Source: Pseudolysinimonas_A sp044239695 (GTDB lineage Bacteria > Actinomycetota > Actinomycetes > Actinomycetales > Microbacteriaceae). From it: a stretch of 64,000 nucleotides of DNA. Shown in pieces: positions 44,833 through 52,284 of this stretch. The translations under genes and the position numbers were made by a program. Location: assembly GCF_044239695.1 (NCBI RefSeq), contig NZ_JBIIAW010000003.1:6136-70135 (forward strand), written 5' to 3'. Numbering within the stretch: position 1 is the stretch's first letter; each line of letters starts with the position of its first letter. The notes below the pieces were generated by a model. That model searched no databases. It saw nothing but the letters and a program-made list of their open reading frames with translations, and was not told the DNA's origin.

Positions 44833-44855
44833 GGGGTCCACCGTAATCTGAGGGG

Positions 44856-45314
44856 GTGGGTTCACTCGTGTTGCGGGCCGCCCGGGCGGGCGAGGAGGCG
44901 GAGCTCACCGAACTGGCCCTTCGGTCCAAAGGTCACTGGGGGTACTCGGCGGAGTTCCTGGATGCCTGCCGGCCCGAGCTCACGGTGCGACCCGAGCAGC
45001 TCGCCGACATCCTCGTCGCCGAGCCGGACGGGGTGCTCGCGGGCTTCCGGCTGCTCGTCGTCGACGGCACGCACGGCGAACTCGAGGCCCTCTTCGTCGA
45101 CCCGCCGTTCATCGGCTCGGGCATCGGACGCCTGCTGATGGACGAGGTGCTCGTCACGGCGCGGGCGCGCGGGGTGCAGACCCTGATTCTCGATGCCGAC
45201 CCCGGCGCCGAGGCGTTCTACGCGCGGTTCGGGGCGCGCACGACCCGGCTCACTCCGAGCGGATCGATCCCGGGGCGGTCGCTGCCTCGGATGGAGTGGG
45301 ATCTGCGGGAGTGA
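44856..45314 (+). CDS. GNAT-family N-acetyltransferase
   Basis: This roughly 152-residue protein has the GNAT fold: LRAARAGEEAELTELAL, LEALFVDPPFIGSGIGRLLMDEV (the acetyl-CoA pyrophosphate loop, relaxed from RxxGxG/A), and AEAFYARFGARTT. The acceptor substrate is unknown. The start could be GTG 44856 or GTG 44868. Its 3' end overlaps the convergent membrane gene by 65 bases. Confidence 0.8.
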   Translation: MGSLVLRAARAGEEAELTELALRSKGHWGYSAEFLDACRPELTVRPEQLADILVAEPDGVLAGFRLLVVDGTHGELEALFVDPPFIGSGIGRLLMDEVLVTARARGVQTLILDADPGAEAFYARFGARTTRLTPSGSIPGRSLPRMEWDLRE

Positions 45315-45663
45315 CGGCGGCGACGTCGCGCCGGGCGCCGAGTCCGACGGCGAGGTGGATGACGGCGGCGGCAAACAGACCGACCTCGAGCACCGCGCCG
45401 AGTCCGAGCACGTTGTACGCGGTGCCGACGAGGAACAGACCCGCGTAGCCGAGAGCGAGCCAGGCCGTGCCGACGGCGATGTTCGCCACACGAGCCGGCG
45501 CGATCCCGCGCGCGGCGGTGAGGATCAGCGCGACGGCGCCGATCTCGAAGAGGGCCGCGAGCAACGGGCGACCGGTCGCGACGGCGAACACGCCGTACGG
45601 CGCGTATCCGGCGCCGAGCGCGAGCGCGACGATCCGGTTCGGCGAACTCAGCAGCGTGCGCAT
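45250..45663 (-). CDS. Four-helix membrane protein (DUF4383-like)
   Basis: This 137-residue product starts at ATG 45663 (MRTLLSSPNRIVALALGAGY). The SPNR-hydrophobic-GAGY beginning and four helices resemble DUF4383. Function is unknown. Its last 65 bases overlap the end of the convergent GNAT gene, so about 20 C-terminal residues of each share DNA. It follows the DUF2470 gene closely (5 bases). Confidence 0.65.
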   Translation of the reverse strand: MRTLLSSPNRIVALALGAGYAPYGVFAVATGRPLLAALFEIGAVALILTAARGIAPARVANIAVGTAWLALGYAGLFLVGTAYNVLGLGAVLEVGLFAAAVIHLAVGLGARRDVAAVTPADPTPSEAATAPGSIRSE

Positions 45664-45668
45664 GGACG

Positions 45669-45968
45669 TCAGTGCGGGCGGGCCTCGACGCCGAGCTTCT
45701 CGCAGGCGGCGTCGTAGAGAACGACGACGTCGCGGCGGATCTCCGCACGCTCGGTGAGCGGGGCGCCCGGCCACGGGATGTGCAGCTCGAGGTCTTCGCC
45801 CTCCGACACGTACTTCCACGTGCCGCCGTGCTCGTCGAGGTCGTGCATCGTCGCGTCGCGCACCTCACGACCGGAGAACGCCCGCACGATGAGCACGTTG
45901 TCCTCGATGTGGTCGTCGTTCATGTGGTGCAGCACCGCGGCGACGACGTCGGGGGAGAAGACTGCCAT
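45669..45968 (-). CDS. DUF2470 domain protein
   Basis: This 99-residue protein contains VAAVLHHMNDDHIEDNVLIVRAF, the DUF2470/HugZ C-terminal motif with HMNDDH. HugZ-type domains are linked to heme binding or degradation, and a heme oxygenase gene lies 1.7 kb away on the same strand. It starts at ATG 45968; GTG 45977 is also possible. Confidence 0.8.
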   Translation of the reverse strand: MAVFSPDVVAAVLHHMNDDHIEDNVLIVRAFSGREVRDATMHDLDEHGGTWKYVSEGEDLELHIPWPGAPLTERAEIRRDVVVLYDAACEKLGVEARPH

Positions 45969-46007
45969 GCCGTCCACGCTAACCGACGGTCCCTGCGGAG
46001 AAGAGAT

Positions 46008-46039
46008 GGTGCGCGCCGTAGGCGTCGACGGCGCGCACC
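46008..46039 (-). terminator. Hairpin after the 36-residue basic protein gene
   Basis: A perfect 12-base stem GGTGCGCGCCGT/ACGGCGCGCACC with an 8-base loop begins 7 bases beyond the stop of the small minus-strand gene. Confidence 0.75.
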
Positions 46040-46046
46040 GCGATCT

Positions 46047-46157
46047 TCATCCCTTACCGAGCGTCTTGCCCGCTTGGGACTTGGCGGACGCGGAAGAGCT
46101 CCCCGACGCGAGCGTGCTTCCGGCCTTCGACAGTTGGGACTTGGACGGCTTCGCCAT
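46047..46157 (-). CDS. 36-residue basic Ser/Lys/Gly-rich protein
   Basis: The product reads MAKPSKSQLSKAGSTLASGS followed by SSASAKSQAGKTLGKG. A strong GAGGAGGG site lies 7 bases before ATG 46157, and a perfect hairpin follows the stop, so it is likely a real gene. The pattern KAGSTLA...QAGKTLG is an internal repeat. The family is unknown to me; small proteins of this composition are often intrinsically disordered or nucleic-acid binding. Confidence 0.6.
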   Translation of the reverse strand: MAKPSKSQLSKAGSTLASGSSSASAKSQAGKTLGKG

Positions 46158-46315
46158 TCGTATCCCTCCTCTCCGACTAACCGCGGATGCGGCAATCGAA
46201 GGATAGATCGGGCGTCCGACAAGACTCCGGACGTTCGCTTCTTGGCTCGCAAACGTGACGTCATGGATCGGTGGTCGTTGCGTCAGCCCCAACCTCGACT
46301 ACCACCCCAAAACAC

Positions 46316-46349
46316 GACAGCCGCACCCACAAACGCGGGTGCGGCTGTC
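46316..46349 (-). terminator. Original tRNA-Gly terminator, now separated from its gene
   Basis: A perfect 13-base stem GACAGCCGCACCC/GGGTGCGGCTGTC with an 8-base loop lies 25 bases beyond attL. On the minus strand it is followed by GTGTTTTGG. Before integration it would have sat just after the 3' end of the tRNA-Gly gene. Confidence 0.75.
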
Positions 46350-46374
46350 AACGATGTCCTGAGACATCACATGG

Positions 46375-46416
46375 GAGCGGATGACGGGAATCGAACCCGC
46401 GCTATCAGCTTGGGAA
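46375..46416. repeat. attL: 42-base direct repeat of the tRNA-Gly 3' half
   Basis: These 42 bases are identical to 55581-55622. They equal the tRNA-Gly gene from the start of the anticodon loop (TTCCCAA) through the 3' end. Identity stops on both sides (G versus C before, AACG versus GCTG after). The copy lacks the 5' half and cannot be a functional tRNA. Confidence 0.95.
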
Positions 46417-46535
46417 AACGACGCCGACCCTTTCTCTGTCAGTCGAGATCGCGGGTGAAGCCCGCTATCTCGGTGAAGTGACCTTAACAGTCGATGCCGG
46501 TTAGCGACAGTTCGCGACACGTTGCGACGGACCAG

Positions 46536-46556
46536 GAGTCCACGTCGCGTCCACGA
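46536..46556. repeat. Left arm-type candidate: paired GTCCACG motif
   Basis: GAGTCCACGT and GCGTCCACGA adjoin with one extra C. The same pair recurs at 55488-55507 in the same orientation. GTCCACG occurs at 46538 and 46549. The site is 119 bases inside attL, a plausible arm position for a tyrosine integrase. Confidence 0.6.
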
Positions 46557-46615
46557 GATTGACCGCTGTCGTCGGGCGCCGTTACCTTGCGAGCGACGCG
46601 ACGAGAGGGCGACGA

Positions 46616-48091
46616 ATGACCGCTGCACCCGCTGACCCCCGGCTCGACCCGGCCGCTGCGCAACGCACCGAGGACGTCTGGGCGACCGCGCTCGACGAGC
46701 ACCGCGGATACCTCGCTCAGGTCGACGGCCTTGCCGAGTCGACGGTGACGGTGCGAATGCGGATGCTCAGCGCGATGGCGCGGAGCATCGGGCTCGGGCC
46801 GTGGGCCCTCTCGGACGAGGCCTTTTCGCTGTGGCTCGATCAGCGCGGGCTCGCTCGAGAAAGTCAGCGAACCTACCGCAAGGTCTCCCGCGGGTTCTAT
46901 CGGTGGGCTGTGGCGGTCGGCTACATCGAGCGGCAGCCCCTCGCCGACCGACCAACGCGAGTTCGCCGAGCGCCCGAAGGTGCTTGGAGCGCCGGGTTGG
47001 AGGAGTGGGAGGTGCACGAGTCTCGGGTCGGCGCGAGCCCCGAGTACGTCCGGACTCGGGCAAAGCATCTCCGTCGCTTCGCCGACGAATGCGGTGTCGC
47101 CTCGCCCTGGAACGTCGAGCCGGCGCACGTGCATGGGTGGCTCGCTCGACTCAACGTGAGCGGCAGTACCGTCGCCGCGGCGCGGAACGCGCTGCGATCC
47201 TTCTACCGTTGGGCCTGCCACGACGGCCGGATCGAGCACGATCCTACGGACGAACCCTCTCGTCGAGCGAGCACCCGGTTCGCGCCCGAACGGTGGGAGG
47301 TCGAGATCTCGGCTTGGCGTCGCGCGATGCTCGCCGAGTCGAAGCCCTCGACGACGCTCATGCTGCGCGTGCAGCACCTTCGCCGCTTCGCGCGCGAGAA
47401 CAGCCACCTCGCGCCGTTCGAGCCGACCACCGACGAACTGCTCGACTGGCTATCTCACAAGCGTTGGAGTCCCGAAACGCGGCGCTCGGTGCGCGGGTCA
47501 CTGCGCGGGTTCTATCGCTGGGCGAAGCAGAGCGGCCGCGTGGCGAAGAATCCCGCGGCGAAACTGCCGGCCGTGAAGGCACCGCTCTCGCACGCACGTC
47601 CCGCGGCCGACGCCGACTACCGGGCTGCCCTGGCGAAGGCGGACCGCTCCGAGCGGATGGCGTTGCGGCTGGCCGCCGAACTCGGGCTGCGACGCGCCGA
47701 GGTCGCCGTGGTCCACACCTCCGACCTGCGACACACCGAGACCGGAATGCTCATCCTCGTCCACGGCAAGGGTCGCCGCGATCGGGTGCTCCCGGTGCCG
47801 CAGTCCCTCGCAGACTCGCTCCGCGCGGTGACCCCCGGGTTCGTGTTCCCCGGGAAGATCGACGGGCACATTTCCCCGCAGTACCTGAGCAAGCGACTCG
47901 GGGCGCTGCTGCCGCCCGGGGTGAGCATGCACATGCTTCGACACCGCTTCGCGACTAACGCCTACGCCGTCGATCGCGACGTGCTTACGGTCCAGCGTCT
48001 GCTCGGCCACTCTTCGCCGGCCACGACTCAGCGGTACGTCGCGGTGACCGATGATCGCATGCGCGAACTCGTGGAGGCGATCGCATCGTGA
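46616..48091 (+). CDS. Tyrosine recombinase with three tandem core-binding domains
   Basis: This 491-residue protein has a normal C-terminal catalytic domain (about 330-491): Arg359 (ELGLRRAE), Lys385 (HGKGRRDR), His439 and Arg442 (HMLRHRF), His465 (LLGHSS), Tyr474 (TQRYV). The N-terminal part is not one but three SAM-like core-binding repeats at about 20-112, 125-212 and 225-318. The helix motif RGFYRWA occurs at 92-98, RSFYRWA at 194-200 and RGFYRWA at 297-303; HLRRFA occurs at 151 and 254. The repeat period is 102-103 residues. Most family members have one such domain. It reads inward from attL and overlaps the next gene by 4 bases. Whether it acts at att or has another job is unknown. Confidence 0.88.
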   Translation: MTAAPADPRLDPAAAQRTEDVWATALDEHRGYLAQVDGLAESTVTVRMRMLSAMARSIGLGPWALSDEAFSLWLDQRGLARESQRTYRKVSRGFYRWAVAVGYIERQPLADRPTRVRRAPEGAWSAGLEEWEVHESRVGASPEYVRTRAKHLRRFADECGVASPWNVEPAHVHGWLARLNVSGSTVAAARNALRSFYRWACHDGRIEHDPTDEPSRRASTRFAPERWEVEISAWRRAMLAESKPSTTLMLRVQHLRRFARENSHLAPFEPTTDELLDWLSHKRWSPETRRSVRGSLRGFYRWAKQSGRVAKNPAAKLPAVKAPLSHARPAADADYRAALAKADRSERMALRLAAELGLRRAEVAVVHTSDLRHTETGMLILVHGKGRRDRVLPVPQSLADSLRAVTPGFVFPGKIDGHISPQYLSKRLGALLPPGVSMHMLRHRFATNAYAVDRDVLTVQRLLGHSSPATTQRYVAVTDDRMRELVEAIAS

Positions 48092-48375
48092 CGCTGAACT
48101 TCGACTGCCCGGTCGCCTGGTGTAGCGGCTACCGTCCCGAGCACGGCGACGAGGGCGACGGGCCGCAGAAGTGGCTACACACGTCGGAGCACGAGGACAT
48201 CGCCGAACTCGCGATCGGGGTGTTCTTCAGAGAGGGGATCGGGCCGACCACCTTCGCCGTGAGCATCACCACCACGGAACTCGGCGGGAGCGCGGAGCAA
48301 CTCCGTGCGGACGCCAAGAGGCTGCGCACGCTCGCCGCGGTCATGGAAGCGCGAGCGGGCTCGGTCGAGCAGTAG
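48088..48375 (+). CDS. DUF6907-like small Cys/His protein
   Basis: This 95-residue product starts at GTG 48088, coupled to the recombinase. The N-terminus has CPVAWCSGYRPEH (Cys7, Cys12, His19) followed by a His (KWLHTSEHED). This matches the Cys-Pro-x-W-Cys pattern of actinobacterial DUF6907 proteins, with a C-terminal helix (AEQLRADAKRLRTLAAVM). Function is unknown; a small metal-binding regulator is a guess. Confidence 0.65.
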   Translation: MTLNFDCPVAWCSGYRPEHGDEGDGPQKWLHTSEHEDIAELAIGVFFREGIGPTTFAVSITTTELGGSAEQLRADAKRLRTLAAVMEARAGSVEQ

Positions 48376-48706
48376 ACCTCGGGTCGGGGCTCCCAAGTCG
48401 AAGGCTTCGCTCAGTGGCGCGGCGCGCCGCTCCGACCGGTGACGGTCGCCCGATGTACGTTCAGCGGGTTGGCGGCCCGAAAGGGCCGCTGCTTCGCCGT
48501 GCTCGCGCGAAGGCAGGGGGAACGCGGGACAACCCGAGGAGTTCCCGCGCGATCGCGCTTGTAGAGAGAGAAATCCGTGCTGCCGTCTAGCGGAGGTACG
48601 ACGCATTCCTCAAAAAGATCGGGGCTAGGGCGAGTGTGAGCAGTGCTCTGTCGCCCTAGCCGCGTGCGCTTCGCTGGGACGCGGGAACATCGGTAACGAT
48701 CATCGG
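48376..48706. terminator. Convergent intergenic region with two hairpins
   Basis: The gap between the plus-strand recombinase operon and the minus-strand tape-measure operon holds a GNRA hairpin GCGGCCC-GAAA-GGGCCGC (48472-48489). A longer structure with an 11-base perfect stem GGCTAGGGCGA/TCGCCCTAGCC and a 17-base loop is at 48623-48661. Bidirectional termination is likely. A 45-codon frame at 48453-48590 lacks a ribosome site and is not called. Confidence 0.6.
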
Positions 48707-48727
48707 TCACATCGGTGACTCGGTCAC
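48682..48727 (-). repeat. Iteron-like array B: five GTNNCCG copies, spacing 8-9-13-9
   Basis: Read on the minus strand, heptamers GTGACCG, GTCACCG, GTGACCG, GTTACCG and GTTCCCG start at 48727, 48719, 48710, 48697 and 48688. Array A (54055-54101) has five copies of the same family with spacing 9-9-13-9 in the opposite orientation. The array spans the stop codon of the 59-residue zinc-ribbon gene. Confidence 0.75.
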
Positions 48728-48886
48728 AAGCGCCATGTCTACCCGGCTGCCCGCGTGCCCGCTGTGCTCGTTGTCGAGGAGCGCGCACGCCGGACACCTC
48801 CACCAGAACCCAGGAAGTACCGTGGTGGCGCACGCCGGGCAGGTGACCAGAAACGACACCTGCCCGGCGCAGCGACACCGCTCCAT
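48707..48886 (-). CDS. 59-residue zinc-ribbon protein coupled to the tape-measure-like gene
   Basis: The product begins MERCRCAGQVSFLVTCPACA and continues TTVLPGFWWRCPACALLDNE, ending TESPM. The cysteine sets CRC, CPAC and CPAC, plus two His (HSGH), predict one small zinc-binding fold. The ATG shares its A with the TGA stop of the upstream gene (TGATG), which supports translation by re-initiation. The upstream pair in this operon has the same junction. Function is unknown. Confidence 0.65.
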   Translation of the reverse strand: MERCRCAGQVSFLVTCPACATTVLPGFWWRCPACALLDNEHSGHAGSRVDMALVTESPM

Positions 48887-50286
48887 CAGAGGACTTCCTG
48901 CCCGTAACGGGTGAAGAGTTTCGCCCGGATGTTCACAGGGTTGCGGCGGAAATACTCCTGGGCCGTCGAGTGATACGCGGCCGCATCTGCGGAGGGATTG
49001 AAGGTGACCCTCGGCGCGGGGACGGTCGATGCGCCGAGGGCGGCGCCGATCTCCGTGACGTAGGTGCCCGAGTTCTGCTTGCCGGCCTCGCTCCAGAATC
49101 GATCGAGTTCGGCACGCTGGGAAGTCGAAGCGCTCTGGTAGCCCGCGAGCATCGTGGCTGCCGCCTCCACACCCTGCTCGTTGAGGAACGCCTTCGCCTC
49201 GGCGCTGAGACCCGCGGTCGCAAGCGTCGCCTGGTAGTCGCGCAGAGCGGTCTCCCTCTCCTGCATCGCGGCAAGATACGCCGACACGTCGAACAGACCG
49301 GTCTCGGCGTCGATGAAGCCCTGCGTGCTGCCCGCCGCCTCGTCGTAGGCGGTGTTCACCGCCTTGATCAGCGCGACCTTGCCCTCGATCTCTGAGACCC
49401 CGGACGAGTAGTACAACTCCTGCATCTGGGTCGCCTCGCTGATCGCGTCGCGTTGCGCCCGCAGAAGCCCGAGTTCGTGCTCCAGGTCGGCGGCGCGGTT
49501 GCTCGCCTCCGTTGAGGCGAACTCGTTGTTGCCCTGCAACTCCAGGGCGCGGATGCGCTCGGCCGCTGCGAGTGCTTCTGTCTTGTCGATGAGGTCGTCG
49601 AGCGGTTCACCGCCTCCGGCGTACGCGTTAACGACGTCCTCGAAGTTCGATTCGAGATCGGCGGCGAGGCCGCTGAGCCGCTCCAGGTTCGCCTTGCTGT
49701 CATCGGTCTCTGTGGCGAGTCCGCGTACTTCATCCGCGATCCCGGAGAACGCGCGGCCCGCGATCGCGCCGGTGTCGATGAACTCGCTGGTGAGTTCCGC
49801 GACCTTGGCGCGGAACTCTTCGGAGTCCTCTTCCGCGCCAGTGATCGCGGCCGCGATCGTGCCGATAGTCGCCGCGGCTGCGACCGCGACGGGCACGAGC
49901 GCCGGGTTGACTTGCGCGAGGCCTGCGACCAGACCGCCGAACGTGCCCTGCACGCCGTCGACGAACGACGACACCGAGCCGTCGAACGACGAGAACGTCT
50001 CGGATGCGTTGGACAGCGCTTCGGCCTTGACTTCGCGCATCGACGCCGACGCTTTCGTGGCGCCGCGGTCGAGCCCGTCCGCGAGGTTCTGCCCGGCCTT
50101 GTTGCCGTCGCGCTCAGCCGCGCGGGCGAGATCCCGGAACGAACCTTCGAGCCGCTCTGTCGACTGATCGCCGTCGCGCGCAGCGTCGTCGAGCGCGTCG
50201 GCGACCTGGTCGAGCGCGCCGGCCACGTCCTTGATTCCGGCTTGTGCATCGCGAGTGTTCGCAGCGATGTCGAGACTGAGTGCCAT
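48886..50286 (-). CDS. Lone phage tape-measure-like protein
   Basis: The product is 466 residues from ATG 50286. The N-terminus MALSLDIAANTRDAQAGIKD with repeated Ala/Asp helices is typical of tape measure proteins of siphophages infecting actinobacteria. A hydrophobic stretch lies at about 115-150 (GGLVAGLAQVNPALVPVAVA), and long helices follow (about 155-400). It is much shorter than usual tape measures (often 800-2000), and no other tail gene is present. It sits in a coupled operon between two zinc-ribbon genes. It could redirect helper-phage tails to a shorter length or interfere with them; this is inference. Alternatively it is a relic, but the frame is intact. Confidence 0.7.
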   Translation of the reverse strand: MALSLDIAANTRDAQAGIKDVAGALDQVADALDDAARDGDQSTERLEGSFRDLARAAERDGNKAGQNLADGLDRGATKASASMREVKAEALSNASETFSSFDGSVSSFVDGVQGTFGGLVAGLAQVNPALVPVAVAAAATIGTIAAAITGAEEDSEEFRAKVAELTSEFIDTGAIAGRAFSGIADEVRGLATETDDSKANLERLSGLAADLESNFEDVVNAYAGGGEPLDDLIDKTEALAAAERIRALELQGNNEFASTEASNRAADLEHELGLLRAQRDAISEATQMQELYYSSGVSEIEGKVALIKAVNTAYDEAAGSTQGFIDAETGLFDVSAYLAAMQERETALRDYQATLATAGLSAEAKAFLNEQGVEAAATMLAGYQSASTSQRAELDRFWSEAGKQNSGTYVTEIGAALGASTVPAPRVTFNPSADAAAYHSTAQEYFRRNPVNIRAKLFTRYGQEVL

Positions 50287-51047
50287 CAGCGCGCCTCCAT
50301 CCCGAGAGCCCGGGCGACGACCACGCGGCGAGTCTCGCCGTCCCGAGTTCGCTCGACCCGAACGGCTTCGGCGTAGATCTCGGCAGCGACGAGGTGACAC
50401 TTCGCGCAGGCGAGGAGTGTCGGCACAGGAAGGCCGCGGGGGGTGAGTGTCGAGGGTGAGACCCAGTTCACGACTTCGACGGGGGCGAGGGGGCGCGCCA
50501 TGGGAGCACCTGCCTCGACCGCGCCGCAGACGGGACAGGTGTAGACGCTGCGCGCTGCCTCTTCGGCGCGGACTCGCTTCGCGTGCCGCTCGGCGTGGTG
50601 CTTGACGTGCGCGGCCGTGATCGTGAAGCGCGCCATTGACTCGTACCGGGTCGGCTCCTGCTCGAGGAGGTCGTCGACGAGGCGATCGATCGAGTCGCCC
50701 GCCCAGAGCGGTCGGGCGTACGGCCCGAGGAGCGCATCGGTGAGCGCGAACCCCGACAGAGGCTCGTCTTGCTCCTCGTCGGCAGAGGAGTCGGTAAGCG
50801 GCCGATGAGACCGCGTGCCGGCTCGCGCGGCTTCTCGGGCGCGCTCATCCTCTCGGCGTTCCGCGCGGTGCTTTGCGCTGAGCTCAAGGACCGCGATGTT
50901 CTGAGACACCGCGCGGGGGATTCGGCCGGGGGCGGTCGCTGAATGCTCCGTCCACGCGGCCCGGTGGCTTTCCGGGATGAAGTAGAACGACGCCTGGTCG
51001 TCGAAGCCCTCGGGCAGGGGATCGACGGTGCTGGGCTTGAGGCTCAT
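50286..51047 (-). CDS. Zinc-ribbon protein of unknown function
   Basis: The product is 253 residues from ATG 51047 (MSLKPSTVDPLPEG). Residues 55-95 are a charged helix and disordered segment, 100-165 are helical and His-rich (AAHVKHHAERHAKR), and a split zinc ribbon is formed by CPVC (171-174) and CAKC (214-217). I do not recognise the family. Its stop overlaps the tape-measure-like start by one base, so both are likely made together. A TTG start at 51062 would add five residues. Confidence 0.65.
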   Translation of the reverse strand: MSLKPSTVDPLPEGFDDQASFYFIPESHRAAWTEHSATAPGRIPRAVSQNIAVLELSAKHRAERREDERAREAARAGTRSHRPLTDSSADEEQDEPLSGFALTDALLGPYARPLWAGDSIDRLVDDLLEQEPTRYESMARFTITAAHVKHHAERHAKRVRAEEAARSVYTCPVCGAVEAGAPMARPLAPVEVVNWVSPSTLTPRGLPVPTLLACAKCHLVAAEIYAEAVRVERTRDGETRRVVVARALGMEAR

Positions 51048-51105
51048 GGTGATGACGTCCAATCGAATTACAGGGTTGCGCGCAGATCCGCTGCACGCGC
51101 CGGGG

Positions 51106-52284
51106 CTAGAACGGCTCGTCCTCGTCGAATAGCGTCGAGGCCGGCGGTGGTGCCTCGTCCGTCTCGGGCTCCGCGGGCAGGTACCGCTCCCAGGCGTCGG
51201 CGAGGTGGTGGCGGGCGTAGCCCTTGGCAGTGCCGAGGGAGCCGAAGCGAATCGTGTTGTTCGTCGGGACGCCGTACTTCGAGAGTTGCCGGGCGATGAA
51301 CCGGCTGTCGATCGGGGTGCCCTTGATGCTCGCCCAAGGCGCGGTCTCCATCGAGACCAGCGCGTCGAGGATGACCGTCGTGCGGAGCGCCTCCTCGCCC
51401 TCTGCGTCGAACACGGCGCGGAGGTCCGCGAGGAGCCGGATGCCGAGCGTGGCGGGGCGGTGGCTCTGCTCGTCGACCATCGCGACGGCGGCGGCGCGGA
51501 GTCGGGTCGGCCACTCGCCGCCCGCGGCGTCCGCGATCGCGATGAGGGGCTCCCAGACGTCGGCGTTGCGGTCGACGATCGTCAACGGCAACTCGGGCCA
51601 CACACCTTCCACGAGCGGCCGCGCGCTCAGGGCCCAGCGCTCCAAGTCGGCGCGGAGAATCGCCGCATCGGCCTCCGTGGCTCGGCGGCGGTAGGGCTCG
51701 ATCTGCTCGCTCGGGCTGCGGCGCCGCATCGCGATGACGATCGACCGCGTCATCAGGGTGTCGGGCAGGCTGTTGAGCCCTGCCATAGCGACTGGCGCGA
51801 ACGAGGACCATTCTTCGGTCACCACCTCTTTGCCGCGCACGCTCGCGCGGCCGACGACGGCGCCCTTGCGGTAGCCGCTGTTGAGCAGTCCACGGATCTC
51901 TTCGGTCGATTCGCTTGGTCGGTTGGTGAAGATCGAGTCGACCTCGTCGAACAGCAGTGTCGGGAGCGGTACCTCGTCTTCGACCGAGAGGCGTCGGAAC
52001 AGGTAGGAGACCGTGGCGTTGACGGTGAGCACGGCGTCGGGCACGAGCGGCTCGGTGACCTCCAAGGCGCGGGACTTGCCGCTCCCCGGCTCAGGCGACA
52101 GGAACGCCAGGCGGGGGGAGTTGTCGAAGCAGCGCGCCAGGTGGGTGTGCGCGATCCACACGGTGTGCGCGACCCGGGCGTGCTCGGATGGGTACGCGAC
52201 GAACCGTCGCAGGAATGCCTCGATGCTGTCGAGGACGTCGGCTCCGGCCGGAGCGGCTGGAGCCTTGGGCGGGCGGGGTGTCAC
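51106..52284 (-). CDS. DUF3631-type P-loop ATPase/helicase of a primase module
   Basis: This 392-residue protein has Walker A EPGSGKS (65-71), Walker B LLFDEVD (110-116) and a candidate Arg finger at Arg180 (DTLMTRSIVI). The DUF3631-type region follows (about 200-380). In actinobacterial phages and integrated elements this family often follows a PrimPol gene and is thought to act as the replicative helicase. Here it overlaps the primase gene by 4 bases. Confidence 0.82.
   Translation of the reverse strand: MTPRPPKAPAAPAGADVLDSIEAFLRRFVAYPSEHARVAHTVWIAHTHLARCFDNSPRLAFLSPEPGSGKSRALEVTEPLVPDAVLTVNATVSYLFRRLSVEDEVPLPTLLFDEVDSIFTNRPSESTEEIRGLLNSGYRKGAVVGRASVRGKEVVTEEWSSFAPVAMAGLNSLPDTLMTRSIVIAMRRRSPSEQIEPYRRRATEADAAILRADLERWALSARPLVEGVWPELPLTIVDRNADVWEPLIAIADAAGGEWPTRLRAAAVAMVDEQSHRPATLGIRLLADLRAVFDAEGEEALRTTVILDALVSMETAPWASIKGTPIDSRFIARQLSKYGVPTNNTIRFGSLGTAKGYARHHLADAWERYLPAEPETDEAPPPASTLFDEDEPF

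Noticed and set aside
46375..46416. A second tRNA-Gly gene at the left end.
   Set aside because: Only the 3' half is present; there is no acceptor 5' strand or D-arm, so it is an att duplicate.
48453..48590. Possible 45-codon gene (MYVQRVGGPKG...) on the plus strand.
   Set aside because: No ribosome site, mixed third-codon bases and a GNRA hairpin inside; treated as part of a terminator region.
48411..48878. 155-residue minus-strand frame overlapping the 59-residue zinc-ribbon gene.
   Set aside because: Low-complexity Arg/Pro-rich frame; the overlapping CPAC-containing frame is better supported by coupling and motifs.
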